A program made the translations under genes and the position numbers. A DNA stretch of 64,000 nucleotides, taken from the NCBI GenBank assembly GCA_023213395.1, contig CM041465.1:211117741-211181740 (forward strand), read 5' to 3'. Below, piece after piece: positions 11,776 to 24,209 of the stretch. Numbering within the stretch: position 1 is the stretch's first letter; each line of letters begins with the position of its first letter. The stretch is from Cycas panzhihuaensis. Taxonomy: Eukaryota; Cycadophyta. Below the pieces are notes generated by a model. It worked only from the letters and a program-made list of their open reading frames with translations, was not told where the DNA came from and made no database searches.

Positions 11776-13130
11776 CAAATTGAGGAGTTAAGCCAAGGTA
11801 TGATATTCTATTTCAACATGTTGATGGGCTACCACCAAAGAGAAAGATAGAGCATGAAATCACTCTTATAGGAGATGCACCATTACCTAATGTTGCTTTG
11901 TATAGGCACTCCATTGTAGAGAATAATGAGATAAAGAGGCAAGTTGAGGAGTTGTTTGATCAAGGGGTCATAAGACCTTCATGTTCACCTTGTGGGTCAC
12001 CAATTGTCTTGGTGCCTAAGAAGGATGGAGGATGGAGAATATGTATAGACTTTCATGCTTTGAATAAAATTATAATTAAAAATCGCTACCCTTTACCTCG
12101 CATAGATGATTTACTTGATCAAATTCAGCATGCTTGTTATTTTACTAAGTTGGATTTAAAAAGTGGTTATCACCAAGTTAGGGTCAAGGAGGAGGACACA
12201 TGGAAGACGGCCTTCAAAACAAAGCAAGGACTCTTTGAATAGATGGTTATGCCTTTCGGATTGTGTAATGCTCCTGCAACATTCTTGAGGCTAATGAATG
12301 AAATGTTAAGGCCTTGGATAATTTTGTTGTTGTCTATCTTGATGACATTTTGATTTTCAAAGAACACATGGGAAGAACATTTGCAGCACATAGAAGAAGT
12401 TTTAAAGATTATGGCTAAGCATCATTTGAAGCTTAATGTGAAGAAGTGTGAATTTGGCAAGGAAAACTTGATCTTCTTAGGCTTTGTGGTTGGAGGAGGA
12501 AAGTTGAGCATCGATCCACTCAAGACTCAAGCCATCCTCAAATGGCCTAGGCCAACAAACATCACAGAGGTGAGAAGTTTTTTAGGAGCTTGTCAATACT
12601 TGAGAAAGTTTATTCTTCATTTCTCACATGTTGCAACACCTCTACATGGATTGACAAAATCTAGTAGAAAGTTTACTTGGGGTTCCAAGGAGGAAGAAGC
12701 TTTTCTTCTTTTAAAGAAGAAAATTTGTAAAGCACTAGTTTTGGCAATGTCAAATTTGCAAAGGCCTTTTGAAGTAGAAGCTGATGCAAGTGGAAATGCA
12801 ATGGGAGCTGTCCTTATTCAAGATGGGAAGCCTATTGCCTACCATTCGGAAGTCTTCACCCCTCAATTGAAGAACTACCTAACATATGATCGAGAAATGT
12901 TCACACTTCATCAAGCATGCAAGCATTGGAGGTCATACTTGCTCGGAAAAGAGGTTGTAGTTCATACCGATCATAAGCCTCTTCAATTTTTACAAACCCA
13001 AAGTAAGTTATAGCAAGCAAGACACATGAAGTGAATGAGTTATTTACAACAATTCAATATTGTAATTAAGTATAAAAAGACATCTAATAACAAAATTGCT
13101 GATATGTTATCCAGACCACCATGTTCCACT
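11776..13130 (+). pseudogene. Reverse transcriptase and RNase H of the chromovirus-like element
   Basis: RT begins with ALYRHSIVENNEIKRQVEEL and shows VPKKDGGWRICIDF, TKLDLKSGYHQVRV, MPFGLCNAPATF and, near 12330, the VYLDDILIF catalytic motif. TAG at 12241 stands where Trp is usual (FE-stop-MVMPFGL). A one-base shift puts the YLDD motif in another frame than the parts around it. The later part (12381-13013) has the thumb and RNase H, with EVEADASGNAMGAVL, YDREMFTLHQA and VVHTDHKPL. Two more stops (13011, 13032) precede the tether to integrase. The product would have been the replication enzyme of the element; this copy cannot make it. Confidence 0.9.
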
Positions 13131-14180
13131 TCTTCTTCTGCTTTTGTTTGTAGTTCTCTTATGAGTTTGCAGGTGGAACCAATGCATCATGAAGAGTACA
13201 AAGACTTGTACCATAAAGATGAAGCTTTGAAGGAAGAATTAGAGAACCTAGTGAAAGGAAGACCTTCCCAGCTTGCTTGGAAGGATGGTCTACTTTTCAA
13301 AGGGGAGCAGCTCTATGTTCCATCAAAAGGAGACAAGATCAAGTGGCTTAGAGAAGCCCATACTTCTAAAGTAGCTGGTCACTTTGGTATAGAGAAGACT
13401 TTAACAAACTTGAGAAGATATGTTGTATGGCCAAAAATGTAAAATAATGTAAAAAAATATGTAAAAGGATGTGTAATGTGTAATACTTCTAAGCCTTCTT
13501 CTAGAAAATTAGGATTGTATACACCACTTCCTATTCCCACTAGGCCTTGGGAAAGTATCTCCATTGATTTTTTAGGGGGACTTCCCATGATTAGGAAGGG
13601 ACATGATTATCTCTTTGTTATTGTAGATAGGTTCAGTAAAATGATATGTCTAAGACCTTGTAAGAAGACAATCACAAGTACAGGAGCAGCTGAGTTATTC
13701 TTCGAGTATGTATGGAAGAATTTTGGCTTGCCTTCTTCTATCATTTCAAATCGGGACACTCGATTCCTTTCATCATTTTGGAAGTCACTATGGAAGATGA
13801 TGGATACCAAATTAAAGAGGAGTACAAGTTTCCATCCTCAAATAGATGGACAAACCGAAGTAGTAAACAGAACTTTGGTACATTTATTGAAGGGATACAA
13901 TTCCAAGCATCCAAAGACTTGGGATGAATCATTGGCTTTTCTACAATTTGTATTTAATAGAGCAATGCATGCATCACACTCTAAAGCACCTTTTGAAGTT
14001 TGTTTGGGATACTTACCTCAAAGTCCATTTGACTTAGAGTTTTCCATGCAAGCTAAGGAAGGATCCAAGAAAGAGAAGGAGGAGCATGACAAGGCTTTAA
14101 GATATTTAGAGAAGATCCAGAGTCCACAAAGAAGTACATGATCAACTTCTAAGGACTCAACAAAAGTACAAGGAAAGACA
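13131..14180 (+). pseudogene. Integrase core of the chromovirus-like element
   Basis: The HHCC finger is at about 13350-13490 (HTSKVAGHFG, then CVMCNTSKP). Catalytic residues are visible as SIDFLGGLP, SNRDTRF and HPQIDGQTEVVNR, so the D-D-E triad is in place. Stops at 13440 and near 14140 divide the frame; the last break is a frameshift before the C-terminal part at 14236. Confidence 0.88.
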
Positions 14181-14235
14181 TGACAAGCATAGGCAAGAGT
14201 GTACTTTTCAAGAAGGAGATTTAGTATGGTTATAC

Positions 14236-14637
14236 TTGAGCAAGGAGAGGTTAAAAGGAGAAGGCAAGAAACTCAAACCTATAAGGTATGGACCATTCAA
14301 GATTTTGAGAAAAGTAGGTGGCAATGCTTTCCAACTTGATCTTCCACCTTATATGCAAATATATTTAGTAGTAAATACTAAATACTTAAAACTCTTTGAG
14401 CCCTCCATGCTAGATGAGGAACAGGACCAGTTCACTTTACCTTCAGTTGATGATTTGTATTTGGAAAGTGAGGAGCCTCTCAAGGAAGATTGTATCTTGA
14501 AGAGAAAATCTACCAAAACAAGACATAAGACACATGAATCTTTTAGGATTGGAGTAGCAGGGCAATTGCCTAGTAAGGCCAAGTGGTTTAGTAGGAAACA
14601 AGTAGAACAACACTTCCCCCATCTCCAATTCTAAGCC
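14236..14637 (+). pseudogene. Integrase C-terminus with GPY/F module and unusual tail
   Basis: The frame has the GPY/F-type block YGPFKILRKVGGNAFQLDLP and the NTKYLKLFEPS stretch typical of Ty3 integrases. The final 45 residues (RIGVAGQLPSKAKW, then VEQHFPH) stand where chromoviruses carry a chromodomain. They retain the spacing of a chromodomain end (G-x-LP-S-x-A-x-W) but lack the usual aromatic cage at the start. I call it chromodomain-like with reserve. It ends 38 bases before the 3' LTR. Confidence 0.72.
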
Positions 14638-14658
14638 AAACAGGAGTTGGTTGTTTTC

Positions 14659-14675
14659 CAAGGAAGGGGGAGCCA
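14659..14675 (+). other. Polypurine tract of the chromovirus-like element
   Basis: AAGGAAGGGGGAGCC ends directly against the TG of the 3' LTR, the expected plus-strand primer. Confidence 0.8.
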
Positions 14676-15727
14676 TGATCCAGGAGGATCTACCATATGT
14701 TTACAAGATGCGGAAAATGCTAGGCATTGGTATAACTGAAAGAGATATGGCCAAATGGTATCAAAATTATATGAAATTTTGTGTAAAGCTAGAAGACACA
14801 TCCCACTAGATGTTTACAAAAGGTGGGGTTCATAAAATATCATTTGATTAGAGTTCAAGCCTTGTTTTGTGTAAAATTAATCCCACAGCTAGTAGAAAAA
14901 TAACAGCAAATACATATTATCATTAAATAAATAAAAATATGGTCAAATGACATCCAAATGAGATAAAATCTTGAGGAAGCAGAGGAAACATGCATTCCTA
15001 TATGTTTACCAAATTTGAGCTTAATTAGAGTTGGTTAAGGTTAGTTATAATCCACAACTTTGAAGAATTACATGAAGGCCACTTAGACAGCAGAAAAATA
15101 ACAAATATATATTATAATTAAATGAATAAAAATGTAGTCAAATGACATCTAAATGAGCTAAAATTTTGATTAAGAGGAGGGGACATGCGCTTCTATACAT
15201 GTACCAAATTTTAGCCAAATTAGGATCCGTTAAGAGCATTTACAAGCTATAACTGTTTCAAAATTGCATGAAGGCCACTTGGACAACATGCATTCTGGTG
15301 GTTAGTGGTTATACTTGCATGATTGCCACTTGTTAAACATGCAATTTTGGTTTCTTTCTATAAATTAAGCCCTATTAGGGGTTGGAGAGGTGGTTCTTGG
15401 AGACTTGACTTGGGAAGAATCCTTGGAGAAGCATTTGGAGGGTTGGAGTCCCCCTTATGGTATAATTGTAACATTTATTCCTTGTAATTTTACCATTCTT
15501 TTGCTAGTTGATTTCTCCACCATTAAATGGAGATTTTCATAGTTTAATAAAAGTATTACTCCTCATACTTTTGGATCAATGCCAAGAATAAATGATTTGG
15601 TGTAGAATTTTCCTTTCATGGTCTCATTATTGTTTTGATGTTATTGAGATTTCTACACTAACTCCCAGGATCTCAAGGAGAAAAGGTTGATAATTGACTT
15701 CATCACCAACTAAGCTCTTTTGGGATA
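14676..15727 (+). repeat. 3' LTR of the chromovirus-like element
   Basis: It begins TGATCCAGGAGG and ends near GGGATA; the length equals that of the 5' LTR. After it, the sequence returns to minus-strand Tat1 pol. Confidence 0.86.
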
Positions 15728-16544
15728 TAATGACCTTCTTAGGGGCCAAGACTATGTCTTAGGTTTCCCCCATACACATGGAATTACCCTCCTCGAAGTG
15801 GATAGGGCCAAAGTCAACAAGAGGAGGTGGAATAAGAGATGGGATCGGATCGGCGAGTGTGGATCCAATCGCAAGGATCTTCTGGTGACCAAGCCTGTGG
15901 TGGCCAGAAGGTAAGTTAGGCGTGAAGCCCGCTAGGTGATCAAGTAGGGCTTCATCATCCTCAAAGTAATCCACCCCATGGATGACCTTACTTCGAGTAG
16001 ATGAAGTGTTAGAGGGAGTGGAGGCAACGGGACTGTGATGGTCGTCGGGTTGCCTGACTTCCTCGCAAGACTCTGAAGGAAAGTCAAAAGGAGGCTCCCT
16101 AGAAGGAGCGAAAGGCAGTTCTTTGAAACCATCACCTGCGAGAGGTGATGAGGGAGAAGAATTGATGATGGACGAGTCAACACAAGCGATGAAATGTGAC
16201 ACGTAGGAGTGGCTAGTCTCACCAAAAGTGGTTCTAGATGGAGATCTAGAATGAGAAGGATGCGACCTACTGGTGCGAAGGAAAGAGACGGGGTGGAGAC
16301 AATCCTCGTCCTCGTCATACGACTCGTCGTCACTAAATGAAGCAAGGTACCCATAGCTCCTAACACCAATAGGGGAAAACCACGTGAGACTAGGGGAAGA
16401 AGATGTGGGATCTTCTTCAGATAGATTAAGTATACCAATAGAGCAAGCCAAGGCATGTGTAGAGGGACCTCGGTTTGTCGGATTAGCAGAATGAGTTTGT
16501 TTGGTAAGTGGACACTCGTGGACAATCACCCTCATTCACCCATC
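15728..16544 (-). pseudogene. Tat1 linker domain between protease and RT
   Basis: A 258-residue frame is open at 16535-15759. It is Ser/Pro-rich and acidic in the middle (SFSDDESYDEDED), then has a well conserved block with YFEDDEALLDHLAG and GHHRLGHQKILAIGSTL. The same block is in Tat2 at about 32250-32130, with few changes, which argues for selection in the past. I do not recognise the domain. It belongs to the polyprotein, as it lies in line between protease (16545 and up) and RT (8991 and down, before the chromovirus insertion). Confidence 0.65.
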
Positions 16545-16990
16545 ATGGACGAATTTAAGTTGTCCCCAAAGAGTCGAGCACACGACTCCCATTTGATCGA
16601 GCCATGGACAACCTAGAAGGAGGTTGTAGTCGACGTCAACGTTAAGGACTACAACATCAGCAAGAACAGTCTTGCCCTCAAAGGTAAGCGAAATCACGAC
16701 AGATCCTAAAGGGGTCTTCTCGCTACCGTCATAACCTTAGCATCGCCATGGAACAGGTTCCAAGGCAGAGATATCGAGCTCTTGCATGACACGCAAGGGC
16801 ATGGCGTTCACGGAAGAACCATTGTCGACAACAATCCTTCGAAGAGTACAGTCAGGTGTATCGATAGTGATAATGAATGGGAAGCTCCACTAACGTTCCC
16901 TTTCACTGGTGGGAGGAAGGTCCTTAAGATCAAACGAAATAGCAGGTCCGCGATTTTGGGTAACGCCCAAAGCATGGACATGTACGTCAT
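16545..16990 (-). pseudogene. Tat1 protease
   Basis: This is a retropepsin-like domain of the Tat type. The active site reads VDNGSSVNAMPL near 16820, where Asn replaces the Thr or Ser of the common D-T/S-G motif; D-N-G is, as far as I recall, usual in Tat proteases. The second half ends with YNLLLGCPWLDQMG near 16600, the flap-end and Leu-Leu-Gly part. A stop stands at the position where Tat2 has Gln in QWNFPF, which fits CAG to TAG; another stands after the EPVPW block. Confidence 0.78.
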
Positions 16991-17120
16991 TCGATCCTAA
17001 AGCTTCTAGGAGGAGGGCCCACTACTTGGGACAACTCCTTAAAATGTCCATCAAGGACATTCTTGTAGCAACCGTGTGGAGCTCGTCCATAATGGAGAAG
17101 GACTTACCCTTTGCGGTAGG

Positions 17121-19629
17121 CTAGGTAAGTGCCCTTCGGAAATCATAACGACCCAGGCGTACAGGAATAGCCTTGGGGAAGAGAGGTATTTCCGGAGGAG
17201 GGTTCTCTAGAAGAGGGTCAAAAGGAGCAGAAGAAGAAGAAGCCCTTGCTGCTTCCTTGGCAGCCTGAGACTTCATAAGGGCATAAGAAGGAGTCACCTC
17301 AAGCAATTGGATCACCTTCTTCCCCTTATTCTGGGGCTGCGAAGGTGATGGGATACGATGGCTAGGGGAATGGGAGGAAGAGGATGAATCCCGGGTATCC
17401 TTCCCTTTATCACGGGAAGGATGGGAATTAGACGATCTTCCTCGATTCCGATTATTCTTGAATTGGGTGTTACGATCGTGTTCCCCATGTTTAGGGAACG
17501 GATCCTTGTGAACTGGTTGGTCCAAATTAGGCCTTAAGGCCTGCTTAGAGGAAGAGTCATGCCAATGGGCATCCTTAGGATGCTCGGCCCTGCAACGCGA
17601 GTCATCGTGGAAGCACTCCCCATGAATAGAGCACCACTTCTTCTCAAGCGAGGGATTTGACCTTCTCGCTTGAGAGGACTGGGCGTTTCCATTCCTGGGA
17701 TGGGAGCTTGAGTTGTTTGTTAGATGTTGGGGATGAAGGGGCTTGAAGCTTAAGCTCCTTCATTGTACGCTCAAATGATCATATGGCTGATGTGAGAGGG
17801 TCTAAGGTCCTCTTAGTCGGGTGAGAGGAAGACTTGGCAGGTTGTGAAGGTTTAGTATCTTTGGTTGAAGGTGGTGCCTCACGTCGTTGTGAGGGCTTGA
17901 GAGGTTTCTTGAGACCATCTTGGATCTTAATAGCCTCCAATGCCAAGCACTTGGTGATCATGGAGTCACATGTGGTCGCCCCCATTTTAAGGACTTCCAC
18001 ATGCACTTCAGGACGAAGTGCATTAACGAAGAGATCTCACTTCAACTCCTCGGGCAATGTTGCCTTAGTGGAGTGAAGCAAGTCATGGAATTTCTGCACA
18101 AAGTCACGATTCATCTCATCGTGACCTTGTTTGAGTAAAATGAGTGATTTCATTATGCTCTCGAATAGACGGGCTACATCAAAGTAGTTGATGAACTCAT
18201 TCACCAATTTCTAGAATGAATAAATGGAGTGGGTAGGGAGACGGTAAAACCATTTAAGGGCATCACCCTGTAAGGATCGTAGAAATAACTTCATTAGAAT
18301 GTGGTCATAAGCCCAGTAATCGATGCATGCCATAGAAAAGCTACCTACATGCTCCGCTGGGTCTTGCGACGAAGTTCCGTCGAATCTAGGAACTTTAGGG
18401 GGATGAGGTGGCAGATTGGTTCTTAATGCCTCAACAAATAAAGGTGTTGATCTATAGTCCATGAAGGGATGTACCCTTGCCTGGACCATAGGGTCAACGA
18501 ATGACGTGGTAGGTAGCGAACAAGGAGCAGACGGGGGTGGAACACCCATCCCTCCTTGAGGAAATACCCCTTGCAAAAAGGGGGCCTGAGAGTAAGAGCC
18601 TTGGAAGGGAGTCAAGTTCCCTTACGAAGGCATGGCAAAAGGGACTGCGCTAGACGATGGAAAAGGCGGATGTAGAACCGGGTTTTGCCCAAATGGGCCA
18701 CCTGTAGGTGGAGCAACCCCATATGGGTGTAGCAGATCCACTCTATAAGCTGGGAGGTGACTTCCTCTACCCTGCCCCCAAGGCTGAGAAGTATACCCTA
18801 GGGGGATGTAAAAGGAAGCACCAATAGGTTGGTTTTGAGAGTGTGCGGGAGTGGGTCCCACATGACTAATGGCTGAAGGGTTAGTAGGACCGGCACGCCT
18901 AGTAGGGAAGGTATGTACCACATTAGGGGATGACACATTGGTTTGGCTAGGAAAAGGTATGCTAACCCTCAGTTGAGGGAAAGACATACCGTAGGAAGAT
19001 CCTGAAACACTAGGACCTTGGTGAGGAATAGAAGGTGTAACATGTGCCCCCACAACAAGAATAGGAAAGAAGCGAGACACATGCATAGGCATGAAAGGAT
19101 TGGTTGTTACAGGAAGAATAGATGAGGATGAGGCAGGCGGGGGAGGAGCGAAAGAAGAAGAGGCTCCTCCACGTAAAGCATCCTCAAACCATCTAGGATG
19201 TGGTTGGAAACGAGCTACGCGATGGCACTCGTTGAGAGCTTCAGCTACATCGACAGGAGGGGTGCCTACATGCTCGTAAGAGGTAGTTGGAACCTCGAAC
19301 GAAGTAGATCCCTCAGGACGCTCCTTATAAGGGTCACCAACTGAGTGGTAAATCTCAAGAGGAAAGGATCCTTCTACCCCATGGGTAGAGGGATGGATAT
19401 CGAGCAGGTGATGTTGGTCACCCGGGTAGTAAATGGGATCATCACCCTCTTGGGTGGATCCCGGAATAGAAGAAGGAAAATCATGGGTTTCCAAAGTTGA
19501 GGTGTGGTAGGCCCAATCAGAAGAGTATCCCTCCATAGTCAAATTGAAATCTGACAAAGGAAAAGAGTGATACTCGGGGTCTTCTAACAATGGAGGTAGA
19601 CCGCGTAAGCAACGAGAGAAGCATCGCAT
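17121..19629 (-). pseudogene. Tat1 gag
   Basis: The frame opens at 19629, 150 bases inside the primer site, with MRCFSRCLRGLPPLLED, also found in Tat2. About 330 residues of Pro/Ser/Gly-rich sequence follow, with no known fold. The Retrotrans_gag core is at 18430-18060 (VPRFDGTSSQDPAEHV, LFLRSLQGDALKWFYRLP, QGHDEMNRDFVQ). A zinc-knuckle-like motif of C-x2-H-x4-H-x4-C form, WCSIHGECFH and following, lies at 17592-17636. A basic, Ser-rich tail and a conserved block ending VRLGRYDFRRALT lead on to the protease. Stops at 18619, 18208 and elsewhere break the frame. Confidence 0.82.
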
Positions 19630-19779
19630 GCAAGGTCAACTAACAACGTTAGGAAAAGGAAAAGGTGATGAAGGCACACGCGTTGGGGAATGCCCAACAG
19701 AGAGAACGAAGTAGGAAAAGAACCATAAAGAGGTAGCAAAACCAACAGAAGAGAGCGGAAACTAGCTCCCTTACTGGCA

Positions 19780-19798
19780 GTCCCCAGTATGGTCGCTA
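19780..19798 (-). other. Tat1 primer-binding site
   Basis: On the minus strand, one base inside the LTR, the sequence reads TAGCGACCATACTGGGGAC. The Tat2 site (36063-36082) reads TGGCGGCCATACTAGGGA. Both resemble the TGGCGACTCTGCTGGGGA-type sites that I recall for Ogre/Tat elements (tRNA-Arg); a tRNA-Asp site is a weaker match. This fixes the direction of transcription. Confidence 0.65.
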
Positions 19799-19799
19799 G

Positions 19800-21661
19800 T
19801 GGATGCACGTCTACGGGATAGCTACCTAACTGAGTAGGAATAGTAAGAGCGGTCAATGGTACAATCAAGAAAAGACCTACAAGTGGGGCAAATATCACGC
19901 AGGGCGCCCTATGCACTAGAGCGCAAGTTTGGGACCTACAAATGGAATCTAGCTACCTGGAAGTGGATCCCCACTTCAAACAAGAGGAGGAGAGGCATAG
20001 GGTTAGCCTAGGTTGACCTAAGGGAAGGATCCTCCCACCCTTGGATGGCCGGAAGGGGAAGGAGAGAACCCTTCGAGGGTTTCCCTAAAGTGAAAGGAAA
20101 TGAGAAAAGGTAGGCAAGTGGGTGGCCTATGGATGGGATCACTTCGGTTACCCAACTAAGCGGAATAAACTGAGAAGGAGCACAAAGGAAATAGCAAAAA
20201 GGAAAAGTCACGATACACATAAGCAAACTTAACCAAGCAAGGCGAGTAGATAAAGTAAGAGGGAAGTTTGCAAGGCAACAGGGGGAAAAGGTGAAAGGGA
20301 AGGCTTTTTATACCTTTTCCTATAGCGAATAAAATGCAAGTGATAAAGTAAATAAAGTATAAACTAAGACAAAGGTTGATTTCCCTTTCTCTTTCCAATG
20401 AGCTAATTACTACTACGTAAAAGAACTCAAAAGGAAAATAAAAGTGGTGAAGTGGAGTGAGGGCGTGTACCCAGAATGGAAACGTGTCGAAATGACGACG
20501 TTCCCAAGAGGTACCCAAAGTTGCTCCACAAGGCGCGGTAGATGTGAAGGGTTACAGTCGATCGGAATGTGGGGCTCCCTTACCTTCCCCGAAAATAGCA
20601 CTAAAGTATTAAGAAAGGAAAGGAAAGGAACGAAATGCTAATAATGAATGAAATACGAAAGTAAAGCATAAATGGAAGCACTTACCCGCGAAGGAAGAAA
20701 GAGGAACAGATCCTTTACATCTTTCAAATACCTACAAATAAATGACAATATCCCCCTTTCCAAAGAAAGGGTGCTAGCATACAATAGGTAGCCCTAACAA
20801 TACATGTACATATGAAGCAAGCATAAACTTAAATACATGCACATTAGTATTCAATATAATGATGATACACTATAGAGAAAAACAACCAAAATAGATGGAG
20901 AGTAATTGGTAAGCCTCAAAGTGGCCCACCTCCGACAAGGAATAACCCTACTCTCCCCCAAGAAGCCACAAGTCAGTAAGGGTAAGGCTGTGTAAGAGGG
21001 CTAGAAATAGAGGCAAAAGGGTTGGAAAGAGCCCAAGAGGACCTACAACAAGCCGGGGTGCTACAGGGAGCAAACCAGATTACCGGAGACGGAGTTGGGC
21101 AAGGGACAAGTAGTCGGGGCTTATGTGAATTACCCGGATCAAGGTGCAAGCCCTCAAACCAGCACTGCAATGAGCTACAGCACTGATTTCAGCAGCTAAA
21201 AATGGCCTAACAAACCCTTATTTGATTGCCAAGAGCAGCATGAGGCAAAAGGGAAGGTTTGGGGGGCCAAGAGCCACTTGAGGAGTGTGGAAGGTGGTGC
21301 AGAATCCACCCAGCTCTCACCCAAACCCTATGTAACCCCTCTTTACCGCTGTCTTGAGCAAGAAACGTGGGAAAGGAGGCACTAATGGCAAAAATAAGAT
21401 AGCCTAAAAGAAAGCAAGAGCAACCTTCAAAGACCAAAGCAAGGAGAGCTAGAAGTGACAAGCAAAATAGGGCATAAATTAGATAAGAAAGTAGCTTAAA
21501 CCAATGAATACTTGAGAAAGGGAAGGGAGGCGTTTGCCTCAGTCAAGAGCTACTAAAAGAAGATTGAGAAATCTGCCAAAGAGCTCTGGAATAGTAGGTT
21601 TAGAACCCCTGCTAATGGAGTTGAAGGAAATACCTGCACTTTGAAGATGTTTGATGGCTGC
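19800..21661 (-). repeat. Tat1 LTR (5' LTR), part one, broken by Tat2
   Basis: It aligns with 463-2325 of the other LTR and stops at 21661, where Tat2 begins. The remainder is at 38615-39493. Bases 21657-21661 are the left copy of the Tat2 target duplication. Confidence 0.88.
21657..21661. other. Target-site duplication of Tat2 (left; right copy 38615-38619)
   Basis: The left copy is GCTGC and the right one ATTAC; the intact Tat1 LTR has GTTAC near 2320. The differences are all transitions, as expected of an old duplication in methylated DNA. Confidence 0.7.
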
Positions 21662-24195
21662 TGAAATGCTTGCTACGGGGTGGTGTCCCTACGTCTAGCA
21701 AAATGGTATAAAAAAGTGCAAAACTAATTAAACTAGGCAGCAAGGACTTCACCTCGTAGGGCGTCTGTGCACCAAAGCATGGATTTGGAACTGCAGAGGT
21801 GCCTGGTTGTTTCCAGGTAGCCGTGCAAAGCGAGGCCTTCCTACCCCTCAGATGGCCGGGAAGAGGAGAAAGCCAGTGCGCTATGCCTTCTCAAGGTAAT
21901 GAGAAGGCAATGAAACAGAAAGGCAAGCAAACTAACATATAGGCACGGGTGAAAAGGGGGTATAACTAGGGTAGCTCAAATACAATGTAAACAATCTGAC
22001 TAAGCTAAGCTAACTGATATAGGAAACAATGCAAAATAAATACATTTTCCTTTTCCCCTTTTTAATTCTTTACACGTTCCTAACTATACAAGCATATGTA
22101 TAAAAGACAATAATGTAAAAGGGATATGCAGGGAACAAGAAGAGTACCTGGATCCGGTGCCCGAGTGGAGTGCTGCTCATCCCTTTAAGTCCCGATTCTT
22201 TCTACTCCGTTCATTGTGCATGTGATGCCGGTTGGCGATAGTTGCTGTAAGCAACCGAAGATGGGCTAATTTATCTCCCCTTAAACATGCAAAAGCAGAA
22301 AATGAAAAAGAAGCAAAAGCATGAAACAATAAGAAATGCACTACACGTAGAACTAACCTGCAATGGGTTTCGTTCCACACACCACTCCACTAACGCGAGT
22401 TCCTGTAGGCAAATTAGGAGAATACCTCCTTCTCAGAAGAGGGGCCATAAAATATACCGAAGATACGTACTAAAATCAAATGGAACTACATAAATCTATA
22501 CTAAGCATCAATATGTAGCAAAGTAAAATGACAACATGCAATAAAGACTCCCACAACCATACACCATAAACACACCCAAAAAGGAAAAGAGTATAGCCTT
22601 GGAATGGCTAACTCATCCACAAAGGATCTCTACGGAACTCAGAAAGGAGAAACGGGCTGATAACAAGGTCGTAAGGCAACAAACAATAATAAAGAAGGGA
22701 GTAACGAAAAGGTTTGGGGCTTAGGTAGGGCCCAACACTGACCGATTGGATTTCTAAAACCGGCATGGCAACAGGTTGCCAGCGCTGGTTTTAACACCAA
22801 AGCTAGATTCCCCAAATTCCCTTAACCCATTTCCTAAGAAGGCACTAAAGACAAAGGGAAAGAGGATAAGGGACGGAACCCTTGGGGAGAAGGACAGCAA
22901 GGGGGACGGAAGCCCACCTACCTCCCTCAAATCCTCTTTATGTTGCCCCTTTACAATAGCCAACCAAGAAAGGGTTGAGAGGGATGATTTGGAAAAAACA
23001 ATAATGCCTCAAAAGGAAAAGGAAATGGTACTAATCAAGTGCAACAACATAAAACTATACAAACTAGAATTTTATTCATCAAAACGTAAAAGAAACAAGA
23101 ACAAAATAAATTGCAAGTAAGAGTAGAGAATACCTTGTTGGAGGAGAATCAAACATAAGTTTGCTATTAGGAAACAACAGGAATAACCAGTATATGATGA
23201 ATAATAGTGGCATGTTTTTGCAAGAGTGAAGTGTGGAAATATCCTTGTAAACTTGGAGCCTTGGTTGTTGGTCCTTTTGAGGAACTTTTGGTAGAAATAT
23301 ATCTTGAAACCTTGGTCACTTACAAGAAGATGTGAGGCCTGCTGTAGAGAGTTGTGGGGGCAGCAATGGTCCTTGAAAATCCAACTTGTAGCAGTGTCTT
23401 CTCCTTTATGACAGGTTTCTGTGCATGTAGAGTATGTCTCACTATGTGAATTTTTAGTAGAAAAGTCAAAAAAATGGGCAAAAGATCTCAAAATCAGGAG
23501 GGAAATTTCCCTTTATCCCCTGTTCACTGTTGGTGAACGTTGGGGATATCAGGGCGACTCGAATCGACAGGCGCCACGCGGCAGTTCTACGAAAAATGTA
23601 GAAACTGTTGCATGGTTTTTCTTTTTGAAATTCAAACAATCGTATCGCGCAAACTTTGTCGCATCACAGAAGACCACTGATCGCTTAAGTTTGTAGCGGT
23701 ACCAGACTGGTAACAAAAAAAAGAATAAAAACAGTAGACATAAAGGTTTTGGAGCTACTATTAAGGGTAAAGTAAGCCTAAAACAGTAGGGGGAAACATC
23801 CAAATGATGGGCAAGTAGCTAGAACAGTAAAACGGGTCTCAACCAAGGGATTAACTGGACTTGGAGGAGACTATAACGTGAGCCAAATGTCGTAAAACAG
23901 GTAGACATGACTGACTGAAACATCCTGAGAGATCGTGGAGACGATGTGGGTGGCTATGCGCCATACGAGGTGTAGCATTCACTGAGGATTGCCCCCGTTG
24001 TGAGTCATCATAGGCTGATAGTGTGTTGTAAGCACATGCAACATGATCAGGCAAAGAAGCAATGCATGCAGGCAGGTATATGTCAAGTAGTTTATACTAA
24101 ATAATCTCAATCAAGCACGAGTGGGGAGAAGTGAGGATGTATACCTGAACATACCTGGGTCGATGTGTCTCGAGTCCATTCCCGAGTTGGAAACA
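21662..24195 (-). repeat. Tat2 LTR (3' LTR in the sense of transcription)
   Basis: It aligns with 36084-38614 end to end. Only its outermost bases resemble the Tat1 LTR. It contains no convincing coding sequence; the frame at 22776-23120 recurs in the other LTR (37201-37545), but only because the LTRs are copies of each other. Confidence 0.9.
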
Positions 24196-24209
24196 CCGCC
24201 TTCGCAGAG
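24196..24209 (-). other. Tat2 polypurine tract
   Basis: The minus strand reads CTCTGCGAAGGCGG directly before the LTR. It is less pure than the Tat1 tract at the same place, probably by mutation. Confidence 0.5.

Larger units (their letters stand above)
8992..15727 (+). mobile_element. Chromovirus-like Ty3/gypsy element inserted in Tat1 pol
   Basis: The LTRs are 1052 bp each (8992-10043 and 14676-15727) and very similar, so this is a younger insertion than its host. The initiator-Met type primer site, the gag-protease-RT-RNase H-integrase order and the polypurine tract are all present on the plus strand. All ORFs carry a few stops; most look like single C-to-T or G-to-A changes. The host sequence on both sides is Tat1 pol, as the matching uninterrupted stretch in Tat2 near 31970-32030 shows. 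I could not find a clear target duplication (CCACC on the left has no match on the right). Confidence 0.92.
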
